From Catenulispora pinistramenti (GTDB taxonomy: Bacteria > Actinomycetota > Actinomycetes > Streptomycetales > Catenulisporaceae): a stretch of 43,760 bases of DNA. The notes beneath the pieces are model-generated. The model was given only the letters and a program-made list of their open reading frames with translations, was not told where the DNA came from and searched no databases. The position numbers and the translations under genes are program-made. The DNA is taken from positions 1 to 43,760 of the forward strand of contig NZ_JAAFYZ010000068.1 of NCBI RefSeq assembly GCF_018274385.1, read 5' to 3'. Numbering within the stretch: the stretch's first letter is position 1; each line of letters opens with the position of its first letter. Positions 14,133 to 20,875 of the stretch are shown here, in pieces.

Positions 14133-14139
14133 AGCACTC

Positions 14140-14745
14140 ATGAGAAGCACCGACAACCGGCCCGCTGTACAGGCGAAGGACACTGCGGGAGCGAAGGCTG
14201 CGGGAGCGAAGGCTGCGGCGGCAGACGCCGCAGCAGCAGCCGACGCCGCCCTGACCGACACCGCGATCGAGGAACTGGCCCAGGTCGCCGACGCCCTCTT
14301 CCTCGCGATGCGCCGCTCCCGCGCCTCCTACGCGCACCGCGACAGCGGCCTGTCGTTCCCGCAGCTGACGCTGCTCGAACCGTTGATGCGCGAAGAGCGG
14401 ATGCCGGTCGGGCGGCTGGCGGCGGGTGCCGACGTGAGCGTGCCGACCGCGACCCGGATGCTGAAGCAGCTGGAGGTCAAGGGCGTGGTGGTGCGCGAGC
14501 GCTCGGCGGAGGACGAGCGTCAGGTACTGGTCAGCCTCACCGAGGACGGGGCCGTCAAGCTCGCGACGATGCGGGACCGGCTCCGCGAGCGGCAGGCACG
14601 CTCGTTCGAGGTGTTCACGCCGGAGGAGCGCGTGCAGTTCGTGGCGTTGACAAGGCGGCTGACGGAATTCATCACCGGCGCCGACAAGGCTGAAGGCGCC
14701 GGTGGAGACGGGACTGGCGACGGGACTGAAAACGAGGGCGCCTAA
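14140..14745 (+). CDS. MarR-family transcriptional regulator
   Basis: A 201-residue MarR regulator. A roughly 45-residue Ala/Lys/Asp-rich leader (AGAKAAGAKAAAADAAAAA) is unusual for the family. The winged helix follows: FPQLTLLEPLMREERMP, VGRLAAGADVSVPTATRML recognition region, KGVVVRERSAEDERQVLVSLT wing, and the C-terminal dimer helices. The C-terminus ends in a Gly/Asp/Thr-rich tail. Start 14140 is chosen because a TANNNT promoter box lies 7 bases upstream; an in-frame start at 14071 would lie inside the divergent gene. It probably represses itself and the amidohydrolase at the inverted repeat between them; the ligand is probably a phenolic compound (family knowledge, not visible here). Confidence 0.87.
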   Translation: MRSTDNRPAVQAKDTAGAKAAGAKAAAADAAAAADAALTDTAIEELAQVADALFLAMRRSRASYAHRDSGLSFPQLTLLEPLMREERMPVGRLAAGADVSVPTATRMLKQLEVKGVVVRERSAEDERQVLVSLTEDGAVKLATMRDRLRERQARSFEVFTPEERVQFVALTRRLTEFITGADKAEGAGGDGTGDGTENEGA

Positions 14746-14796
14746 GACAGAACCACAGGCAGTGGCAGCGCTACTGGCGGTTGCCCTACTGGCGAT

Positions 14797-15687
14797 CTAC
14801 GCAGCCGGACGCGGCTTCCGCCCACGCGTCGTCCCCTGCACCACCCGAGCCGCGTCCACGCACGCCTCCCCGATGTACCGCAGCAGCGCCTCGACCTGAT
14901 CGCCGCAGTGCGGGGGGACGTGCGCGCACAGTTCGATCAGCTCGCCGGCCGCGAGCAGCTGCGCGTCCAGGCGTCGCAGGATCGTGCGACCGGTTTCCGA
15001 GTAGCGCAGCGCCGGATCGCGACGGAGCGCGTCGAGCGCCGCGGCGGGGTCGTGGCGCAGGGCCCGGTCCGCTGCCGCGGACGACTGCGGGCGGCGACCC
15101 GGCGACATCGCGGACGCGGGACCGTGACTAGGACCGGGACCGGGACCGGTCTCAGAGCCGGGCTCAGAGCCGGAATTCTGTGCCGCACCCTGCGAATCGT
15201 GCTCCGAGCCCGACGAGGATTCCGCCGACACGGCACGGCCGGCGGGAACCGGGGGCAGCCCGGCCAGCACCCGGCGGCGTACGTCGTGCGCGGTGCCGAG
15301 CGAGATACCCGCGCCCCGCGCGATGGCCCGGACCGGGATGTCGGGACGCTCGGCGAGCAACTGAGCCGCGGCACGCCGACCCTCGTCCGCGTTCACCGGC
15401 CGGGCGCGGCCGTCCCCGCCGATCCGCACCCTCGCGGCCCGCTGCTCGCCGAGACCGCGACGCACTGCCGAGACCGTGCCGGCGGACAGGCCCACCACCC
15501 GGCCGACCTCCCGGTCGGAGCGCGCCGGGCTGGCGCTCAGGATCCGCGCGGCTTCCGCGCGACGCTCGGCCAGGCTCGGGGTCCGGCCAAGCGCGTGCTC
15601 CACGGGACCGGGGGTCTGGGCCTGATGCCCGGAGACCTGTTGTGGCGACGGGCGTTCATCGGTAACAGACAATTCACTGTCCCCCAT
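14797..15687 (-). CDS. StrR/ParB-type HTH regulator lacking the ParB N-terminal domain
   Basis: A 296-residue protein. Two consecutive helix-turn-helix segments are visible: RTPSLAERRAEAARILSASP ... SDREVGRVVGLSAGTVSAVR (about 30-80) and a second with a PVNADEGRRAAAQLLAERPD lead, then IPVRAIARGAGISLGTAHDVR (about 95-145). This is the arrangement found in actinomycete regulators with an N-terminal ParB-like nuclease domain (StrR/NovG-like relatives), but here that roughly 100-residue domain is absent. A Gly/Ser/Pro linker leads to a C-terminal helical region (SAAADRALRHDPAAALDALR ... EALLRYIGEACVDAARVV). The ATG at 15687 has AAGGAG 11 bases upstream, arguing that the short form is real. Function is unknown beyond probable DNA binding. 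Confidence 0.7.
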   Translation of the reverse strand: MGDSELSVTDERPSPQQVSGHQAQTPGPVEHALGRTPSLAERRAEAARILSASPARSDREVGRVVGLSAGTVSAVRRGLGEQRAARVRIGGDGRARPVNADEGRRAAAQLLAERPDIPVRAIARGAGISLGTAHDVRRRVLAGLPPVPAGRAVSAESSSGSEHDSQGAAQNSGSEPGSETGPGPGPSHGPASAMSPGRRPQSSAAADRALRHDPAAALDALRRDPALRYSETGRTILRRLDAQLLAAGELIELCAHVPPHCGDQVEALLRYIGEACVDAARVVQGTTRGRKPRPAA

Positions 15688-15883
15688 GTGCGATCGAGCT
15701 CCTTGTCGGGAGCTTTCCGGGTCCGCACAACAGGCCGATAACAATGATCTAACACGACGCCGGACCGGGCTCTGACCAGCCGGTTCCAACCAGCGGCTCC
15801 GAGTACCGCGCGCAGGCCGGCTGAGCGCCATCGCCCGGCACCGGCGATGTCAGCGTTCGTAAACGCCGGTGATGCGGCCGCGA

Positions 15884-16042
15884 ACCGGCGATGACGGCGA
15901 GGCAGTGGACGGCCGGGTAGGCGCCGAGCGGGACGTCGACGTCCTCGATCAGGAGCAGCAGCTCGGCGGCCCCGTCCGGCGGCTCGCTCCAGATCAGCTG
16001 CGGCGACAGGTGGTCGGTGCGGTGCCGAGCTCGACGAGCCGT
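15884..16042 (-). pseudogene. Remnant of a PEBP (YbhB/YbcL-type) gene
   Basis: On the minus strand directly behind the response regulator, an open frame without a usable start codon reads TDHLSPQLIWSEPPDG, AAELLLLIEDVDVPLG and AYPAVHCLAVIAG. This matches the core of bacterial phosphatidylethanolamine-binding proteins (consensus like SPxLxWSxxPxGTxELALxxxDPDAP...VHxL). The family is about 160 residues; here only about 50 are recognisable, with both ends lost, and the frame runs on as unrelated Arg/Pro-rich sequence to a stop near 15749. It reads as a decayed or truncated gene. The rest of the gap to the regulator start at 15687 shows repeated CCGGCGATG-like words and no gene. Confidence 0.5.
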
Positions 16043-16047
16043 TCGGC

Positions 16048-16743
16048 TCAGCCCCGCCCCGGTTCCACCAGCCCCGACTCGTACGCCAGCACCACGGCCT
16101 GCACTCGGTCCCGCAGCCCGAGCTTCATCAGGATCCTGCCGACGTGGGTCTTCGTCGTCTGCTCGGCGATGAACAGCAGATCGCTGATCTCCGCGTTGGA
16201 CAGCCCGCGGGCGATCAGCCGCAGCACCTCGGCCTCACGCGGGGTCAGCTCAGAAAGGCGGTTCGATACCGCGGGGGGCGGACTCGGGGGGCGTTGGGTG
16301 AAGTCCGCGATCAGGCGGCGGGTCACCGAGGGAGCCAGCAGCGCCTCGCCCGCGGCGACCACGCGGACCGCGTGGACGAGTTCGGCGGAGGGTGCGTCCT
16401 TCAGGATGAAGCCGCTGGCCCCGGAGCGCAGCGCCTCGTAGACGTATTCGTCGAGGTCGAAGGTGGTCAGGACCAGCACGCGCGGGTTCGCGGCGGCGGA
16501 GTTCCCGGCGGCGGGGTTCCCGGCGGCGGTGCGCAGCAGTCGGCGGGTCGCCGCCAGGCCGTCCATGACGGGCATGCGCACGTCCATCAGCACCACGTCC
16601 GGCCGCAGCCGCTGCGCTTCACGCACCGCCTCCGCCCCATCCGCGGCCAAGCCGCAGACGCGGATGCCGTCCTGGGCGGCAAGCAGTGCGCCGAAGCCCT
16701 CGCGGACCATCGCCTGGTCGTCGGCGATCAGGCAGCTGATCAT
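16048..16743 (-). CDS. NarL/FixJ-type response regulator
   Basis: A 231-residue two-component response regulator. The receiver domain (1-130) has the acidic pair IADDQ, the phospho-acceptor Asp54 in DVVLMDVRMP, the conserved Thr in VLVLTTFD and the Lys in GFILKDA. The LuxR-type HTH (about 160-225) shows LTPREAEVLRLIARGLSNAE and TTKTHVGRILMKLGLRDRVQ. A short Ala/Gly/Asn insert (AAGNPAAGNSAAANP) in the receiver is unusual and comes from a small in-frame tandem repeat. The start overlaps the end of the kinase gene by 4 bases (ATGA), so the two are translationally coupled. Likely target: the divergent ABC genes at 18120-19639. Confidence 0.92.
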   Translation of the reverse strand: MISCLIADDQAMVREGFGALLAAQDGIRVCGLAADGAEAVREAQRLRPDVVLMDVRMPVMDGLAATRRLLRTAAGNPAAGNSAAANPRVLVLTTFDLDEYVYEALRSGASGFILKDAPSAELVHAVRVVAAGEALLAPSVTRRLIADFTQRPPSPPPAVSNRLSELTPREAEVLRLIARGLSNAEISDLLFIAEQTTKTHVGRILMKLGLRDRVQAVVLAYESGLVEPGRG

Positions 16744-17987
16744 GAGACGGCTCCGGTCAGCGGCAGCCGGGCCCGGACCGCGAAGCCGCCGTCCGGAGCC
16801 GGCCCGGCTCGCAACCAGCCGCCGAGTTGGGCCGCTCGCTCCCGCATCCCGGCCAGACCGTGGCCGCCGCCCTGATCCGGCGGGCGGCCCGCGGCCGGGC
16901 CGTTGACCACACTCAGCTCGACTGCCGGCTCCCGCACGTCGACCAGTACCTCGATCGCCGCCCCGGGCGCGTGCCGCCCGGCGTTCGACAGCGCCTCCTG
17001 CACGATCCGGTACGCCGCGATCCCCACCCCGGCCGGCACCGCCCGCGTCTGCGGCGGCATCGACAACGCGACGCGGGCACCGGCGCGGCGGGCGGTGTGG
17101 ACCAGGTCCGGGATGTCGGCGAGCTTCGGCTGTGGCGCGTGCTCGGGCGGGGCGTCGGCGCGTAGCACGCCGAGCAGGCGGCGCATCTCGGTCAGCGCCT
17201 CCCGGGCACTCTCGCCGAGCGCCGCGAACTCCCGCGCCACCGGCTCGCTGACCGTGCCCGCCTCAAGGCGGTACGGCGCCGTCTGCGCCTGCACCACGAT
17301 CATCGACATGTGGTGCGCGACCACGTCGTGCATCTCCCGCGCGATCCGGGCCCGCTCCTCAAGCAGGGCACTGCGATCCCGCAACGTGTCCGCGCGCTGC
17401 GTCTGCTCGGCCAGCGCGTGCCGGGCCCGGTGCCAGGCGCCGATGCCCTCGGTCAGCCCACCGAAGCCGAGGACCACGGCCGTGACCACGGCGGCCGGGG
17501 CCCAGCGGTCGATCCAGATCCAGGCCGGGATGAGCATGAAGGCCTGCATCGTCCACAGCTGCGCGCGAGGGCGCCGGAGCCCGGCGTTCACAAACACCAC
17601 CAGCATCACCGTCACCGCGCCCCCGTCCAGGCCGCGGCCTCCGGCGGCGAGCGGGCCGAGCAGCACCGCGAGGTAGCTGATCCGCCAGGCCATGAGCGGG
17701 AACCTCGGTGTCAGCGCCAGGGCGGCCACCACCGCGAACAAGACGACCAGCAGGCCCAGCGAGTGCCCGGGCGAGCCGCTGTGCGGGTGAGCGCCGAACG
17801 ATCTGGCCAGGAGCATGACGCCGCCGAGCGCGGCCGCCGCGAGCAACACCGCAGCCAGTAGCGCGGCCGCGTACGCGGCCTGGGCGGCGCCGGGCGAGCG
17901 CCAGGCCGGGGCCGGCTCCCGGCCCACCAGCACCTGGCGTACCGCGCGGCCGACGGCCCTGGTCAACCCCCGTTTCTGCGGCTTCAC
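16740..17987 (-). CDS. Sensor histidine kinase (HisKA_3 / NarL-system type)
   Basis: A 415-residue membrane histidine kinase. Several hydrophobic segments occupy about residues 36-175 (AAYAAALLAAVLLAAAAL, GLLVVLFAVVAALAL, VTVMLVVFVNAGL, AAVVTAVVLGFGGL). A dimerisation/phosphoacceptor block follows with His219 in REMHDVVAHHMSMI, then an HATPase_c domain (VQEALSNAGRHAPGAA N-box; GGGHGLAGMRERA G-box). There is no extracytoplasmic sensor domain, typical of intramembrane-sensing kinases next to ABC transporters. The GTG at 17987 is chosen because family similarity begins just after it and TACCCT lies 6 bases upstream. Partner of the response regulator overlapping its 3' end and divergent from the ABC exporter genes. 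Confidence 0.88.
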   Translation of the reverse strand: MKPQKRGLTRAVGRAVRQVLVGREPAPAWRSPGAAQAAYAAALLAAVLLAAAALGGVMLLARSFGAHPHSGSPGHSLGLLVVLFAVVAALALTPRFPLMAWRISYLAVLLGPLAAGGRGLDGGAVTVMLVVFVNAGLRRPRAQLWTMQAFMLIPAWIWIDRWAPAAVVTAVVLGFGGLTEGIGAWHRARHALAEQTQRADTLRDRSALLEERARIAREMHDVVAHHMSMIVVQAQTAPYRLEAGTVSEPVAREFAALGESAREALTEMRRLLGVLRADAPPEHAPQPKLADIPDLVHTARRAGARVALSMPPQTRAVPAGVGIAAYRIVQEALSNAGRHAPGAAIEVLVDVREPAVELSVVNGPAAGRPPDQGGGHGLAGMRERAAQLGGWLRAGPAPDGGFAVRARLPLTGAVS

Positions 17988-17993
17988 CCCTCC

Positions 17994-17999
17994 AGGGTA
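17994..17999 (-). promoter_or_regulatory. -10 element of the kinase promoter
   Basis: TACCCT on the minus strand ends 6 bases before the GTG at 17987, another leaderless arrangement. Confidence 0.4.
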
Positions 18000-18106
18000 G
18001 GTCGGCCGGCACCGACGCGTAATCCCACCGCGGTCGTCATACCCGGGTAGGGGGTGCCGGCCCGGGTTGGCTCCCGGTGGTGACGCGCCACGCACGGGGC
18101 GCTTCC

Positions 18107-18112
18107 TAGCGT
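18107..18112 (+). promoter_or_regulatory. -10 element of the ABC operon promoter
   Basis: TAGCGT ends 7 bases before the ATG at 18120, and no Shine-Dalgarno is seen. The divergent promoters of the kinase and ABC operons share a 132-base gap. Confidence 0.45.
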
Positions 18113-18119
18113 GATCAGC

Positions 18120-18854
18120 ATGATCGATGCACGAGACCTCACCAAGCGGTACGGCGCCACGCTCGCCGTCGACCGCCTCAGCTTCACCGTCCGTCCGGGC
18201 GCGGTGACCGGGTTCCTCGGCCCGAACGGGTCCGGCAAGTCCACGACCATGCGGATGGTCATGGGCCTGGACGCCCCCGACGGCGGCCAGGCCCGCATCG
18301 GCGGTCGTCCCTACCAGCAGGCGCGCTGGCCGTTGCGGGAGGCGGGTGCGCTGTTGGAGGCGCGCGCCTTCCACCCCGGCCGCACCGGCCGCAGCCACCT
18401 GCGGGCGTTGGCCGCCGCGAACGCCGTCCCCCGCTCCCGGGTCGAGGAAGTCCTGGGCATGGTCGGCCTGGAAAGCGCGGCCGACCGCCGCGCGGGCACC
18501 TACTCGCTGGGCATGGCCCAGCGCCTCGGCATCGCCGCCGCGCTGATCGGCGATCCGGCGGTGCTGCTCTTCGATGAACCGGTCAACGGCCTGGACCCGG
18601 AAGGCGTGCGCTGGATCCGGCAGCTGATGCGGCGACTCGCCGCCGAGGGCCGCACGGTGTTCATGTCCAGCCACCTGATCAGCGAGATGGCGCAGACGGC
18701 CGACCGGCTGATCGTCATCGGCGCCGGCCGCCTGCTGGCCGACACCACGGTCGCCGAACTGTCCGCGCGCGCCGGGGGCAACCTGGAGGACGCCTTCTTC
18801 GCGCTGACCGCCGACACCGCCCAGTACCGGGCGGCCACCGAAGGAGGATTCTGA
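18120..18854 (+). CDS. ABC transporter ATP-binding protein
   Basis: A 244-residue ABC ATPase of the drug/antimicrobial-peptide exporter (CcmA/BcrA-like) group. Walker A is GPNGSGKST (about 34-42), the signature is the degenerate YSLGMAQRLGIAAAL, Walker B is VLLFDEPVNGLDPEG, and the H-loop is FMSSHLISEM. The change from LSGGQ to SLGMAQR is common in BcrA-type proteins. ATG at 18120 is preferred to the upstream GTG at 18111 because of the promoter geometry. It forms a two-gene operon with the permease, whose ATG overlaps its stop codon, and is divergent from a histidine kinase/response regulator pair that probably controls it. Confidence 0.92.
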   Translation: MIDARDLTKRYGATLAVDRLSFTVRPGAVTGFLGPNGSGKSTTMRMVMGLDAPDGGQARIGGRPYQQARWPLREAGALLEARAFHPGRTGRSHLRALAAANAVPRSRVEEVLGMVGLESAADRRAGTYSLGMAQRLGIAAALIGDPAVLLFDEPVNGLDPEGVRWIRQLMRRLAAEGRTVFMSSHLISEMAQTADRLIVIGAGRLLADTTVAELSARAGGNLEDAFFALTADTAQYRAATEGGF

Positions 18855-19639
18855 TGACCGCGACCGCCCTTCAGCAGACCCGGGCGGCCGAGCGCCCGGG
18901 CTACCGCCTCCGGCACGCCGCGCGCATGGAGTGGATCAAGCTGCGCAGCCTGCGCTCGACCACCTGGATCCTGGCCGCCGGCCTCGTGGTGACGATCGCC
19001 CTGGGCACTGTGGCCGGACTGAACACCAGCGATCCGAAGGGGGACGTGACCAGCAACGTGCTCTCCGGCGTCATCTTCGGGCAGTTGCTGCTCGGTGTGC
19101 TCGGGGTGCTGGTAATGAGCAGCGAGTACTCCTCCGGCACGATCCGCGCGACGCTGGCCGCGATCCCGCGCCGGCCGCTCGTGCTGGCCGGCAAGGCCGT
19201 CGTGTTCGGGACGGTCGCGCTGGTCGCCGGGGAGGTGGCCACGTTCGGCTCGTTCCTGGCCGGGACCGCCGCGCTGCGCTCATCGGTGCCGCAGCCGTCC
19301 CTGTCCGATCCCGCGGTGCTGCGCGCGGTCGTGCTGACCGGTGCGTATCTGGCGCTGATCGCGTTGATCGGCCTCGGGATCGGCGCGATCGTCCGGCACA
19401 GCGCGGCGGCGGTCACCACGCTGGTCGGCGGGTTGTTCGTGCTGCCGCTCGTCATCGGCGCCGGCAGCCACACGGTGGGGCAGTTCATGCCCGAGTTGAT
19501 CGTCGGCAACTCGTTGGCGGCGGTGCGACCGGTGAAGGACTTCGGTATGTCGCCGTGGCTAGAGCTCGGGATCGTGGCGCTTTATGCGGTGGTGCTGCTC
19601 GGCGTGGGGCGCGCGCTGCTGGTTCGGCGCGACGCTTGA
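18854..19639 (+). CDS. ABC-2 type transporter permease
   Basis: A 261-residue integral membrane protein with about six hydrophobic segments: TTWILAAGLVVTIALGTVAG, FGQLLLGVLGVLVM, VFGTVALVAGEVATFGSFLA, AYLALIALIGLGIGAIV, TTLVGGLFVLPLVIGA and LGIVALYAVVLLGVGRALL. The SSEYSSGTIRATLAAIPRR motif between helices 2 and 3 is typical of ABC-2 permeases paired with BcrA-type ATPases. Translation is coupled to the ATPase (1-base overlap, with GGAGGA inside the end of the ATPase gene). It probably exports a lipid-active compound or senses envelope damage. Confidence 0.9.
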   Translation: MTATALQQTRAAERPGYRLRHAARMEWIKLRSLRSTTWILAAGLVVTIALGTVAGLNTSDPKGDVTSNVLSGVIFGQLLLGVLGVLVMSSEYSSGTIRATLAAIPRRPLVLAGKAVVFGTVALVAGEVATFGSFLAGTAALRSSVPQPSLSDPAVLRAVVLTGAYLALIALIGLGIGAIVRHSAAAVTTLVGGLFVLPLVIGAGSHTVGQFMPELIVGNSLAAVRPVKDFGMSPWLELGIVALYAVVLLGVGRALLVRRDA

Positions 19640-19658
19640 GGGCCCGCGATCCCTGATG

Positions 19659-19695
19659 GTGACGGCTCCGCAGAAACCGTGACGGCTCCGCAGAA
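19659..19695. repeat. 17-base direct repeat
   Basis: GTGACGGCTCCGCAGAA occurs twice with a 20-base period (19659-19675 and 19679-19695) in the short convergent gap between the permease and the winged-helix regulator. Role unknown; it may be a slippage duplication. Confidence 0.6.
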
Positions 19696-19710
19696 GCAGG
19701 CCGAACAGAT

Positions 19711-20091
19711 CTAGTCCGGCCGGGCATCGGGAAGCTCGACCTGGCTGATGAGCCGCTTGAGCTGAGCGATCTCATCGGCCAGGGCGGCCCGGCCGGTGTC
19801 TGTGAGCGCGATCCAGGTGCGTGGGCAGCGGCCCTCGTAGCCCTTCTCGACGCTGATCAGCTCGGCCTTCTCCAGCACGGTGAGGTGCTGGCTGAGGTTG
19901 CCCGCGGTGAGGTCGAGGGTGGTGCGCAGGAAGCCGAACTCGACGCGGCGGGCCTGGTGCGCGACCGTGAGGATGCCCAGGCGGACCCGTTGATGGACGA
20001 CATCGTCGAGCCCTGTTACGGGGTGCGCTTCGGTGGGCGTCGGCGTGGGCGCGGGCCTGTGCGCGGGGGTCGGCGTCCGCTGGTCGGTCAT
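19711..20091 (-). CDS. Winged-helix (ArsR/MarR-like, HTH_27-type) transcriptional regulator
   Basis: A 126-residue DNA-binding protein. After a Pro/Thr-rich leader (THR-PRO repeats, residues 5-24), the winged helix is clear: DVVHQRVRLGILTVAH, FLRTTLDLTAGNLSQHLTVL recognition region, AELISVEKGYEGRCPRTWIA wing, then a dimer helix. It belongs to the group of small regulators usually encoded next to a membrane protein. The start overlaps the stop of the upstream membrane protein by 4 bases, so both are in one operon. It probably regulates this operon, perhaps through the TTTG-N5-CAAA palindrome near 20667. Confidence 0.85.
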   Translation of the reverse strand: MTDQRTPTPAHRPAPTPTPTEAHPVTGLDDVVHQRVRLGILTVAHQARRVEFGFLRTTLDLTAGNLSQHLTVLEKAELISVEKGYEGRCPRTWIALTDTGRAALADEIAQLKRLISQVELPDARPD

Positions 20092-20657
20092 GAGGCGGCG
20101 GGTTCGACGGCAGCGGGGGTGCGCGGCATCGCCGGCCGCTGAGCCACCGCGAAGGCGAGTGCACCGAGCAGAAGGAATCCCGCCGGAACCGCGAGTCCCG
20201 GCAGCGCCGACCACGGCGAGACAGGACCGGTCCCGCCCGCGGCGACCGTGATCGGCACCAGCTCGATCACCAGGTACGCGACGGTGAACAGCAGCAACGC
20301 GAGGTTGCGCTCGATCCACGACAGCACCAGCAGCGGAACCCCGCGGCTCCGCGCACGACGGAGGTAGAAGAACGCCGTCGCGGCGTAGACGAGAACAAGA
20401 CCGAGCGACCAATACAGCGGCGAGCCCTGCTTGACGCGGACGCACGCGATGCCGGTGGCGGCACCTGGCGGGCACGGGAAGCCATGGGCGCTGTGGGTGA
20501 GCCGGTCGACGACGATCCCGCCGGCCAGGAGCAGGCCCAGCAGCAGCAAGGGGAACCACGTGCCGCGTTGCGCGGTGCGGACCCTGCGGGTCAAGTCGCC
20601 GAGACCGGCCAGGACTTCCCTGGGGCTGCCAGGCGCGGGTACTGATGCTTCAGCCAT
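20088..20657 (-). CDS. Predicted four-helix membrane protein, function unknown
   Basis: A 189-residue membrane protein with four hydrophobic segments: FPLLLLGLLLAGGIVV, LYWSLGLVLVYAATAFFYL, LALLLFTVAYLVIELVPI and GLAVPAGFLLLGALAFAVA. Two Cys residues lie in the first loop (FPCPPGAATGIACVRV), probably outside the membrane. I do not recognise a family function. Such proteins are often encoded just before a small winged-helix regulator in actinobacteria, as here, suggesting a regulated pair. No clear Shine-Dalgarno precedes the ATG at 20657. Confidence 0.75.
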   Translation of the reverse strand: MAEASVPAPGSPREVLAGLGDLTRRVRTAQRGTWFPLLLLGLLLAGGIVVDRLTHSAHGFPCPPGAATGIACVRVKQGSPLYWSLGLVLVYAATAFFYLRRARSRGVPLLVLSWIERNLALLLFTVAYLVIELVPITVAAGGTGPVSPWSALPGLAVPAGFLLLGALAFAVAQRPAMPRTPAAVEPAAS

Positions 20658-20666
20658 GAGGTCAGC

Positions 20667-20679
20667 TTTGCATTACAAA
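20667..20679. promoter_or_regulatory. Candidate operator of the membrane protein/regulator operon
   Basis: TTTGCATTACAAA is an inverted repeat TTTG-N5-CAAA located 10 bases upstream of the membrane protein start and in AT-rich sequence that stands out from the surroundings. Position and symmetry suit the operator of the co-encoded winged-helix protein. Confidence 0.35.
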
Positions 20680-20875
20680 CCAGTTGGAGCAAGAGACTTG
20701 TGCGTGAGCCTGTGGGACGGGGCGAAAGTTACTTCCCTTGTGTCCATGTATTTCCCGCTCCGGGCGGTAGCGGTGCTGTCCGCTTCCGTAGCCGATTTCA
20801 TGCTTTCCTCATCCTTGTGATGGGATGCGGCAGCTTCAGCAAGCCCACCCACTTCACAACGGGGGATCACCACCC

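Noticed and set aside
16740..18674. Long version of the first kinase starting near 18674
   Set aside because: The extra N-terminal 229 residues run antisense through the ABC ATPase and its promoter; family similarity begins at the GTG at 17987.
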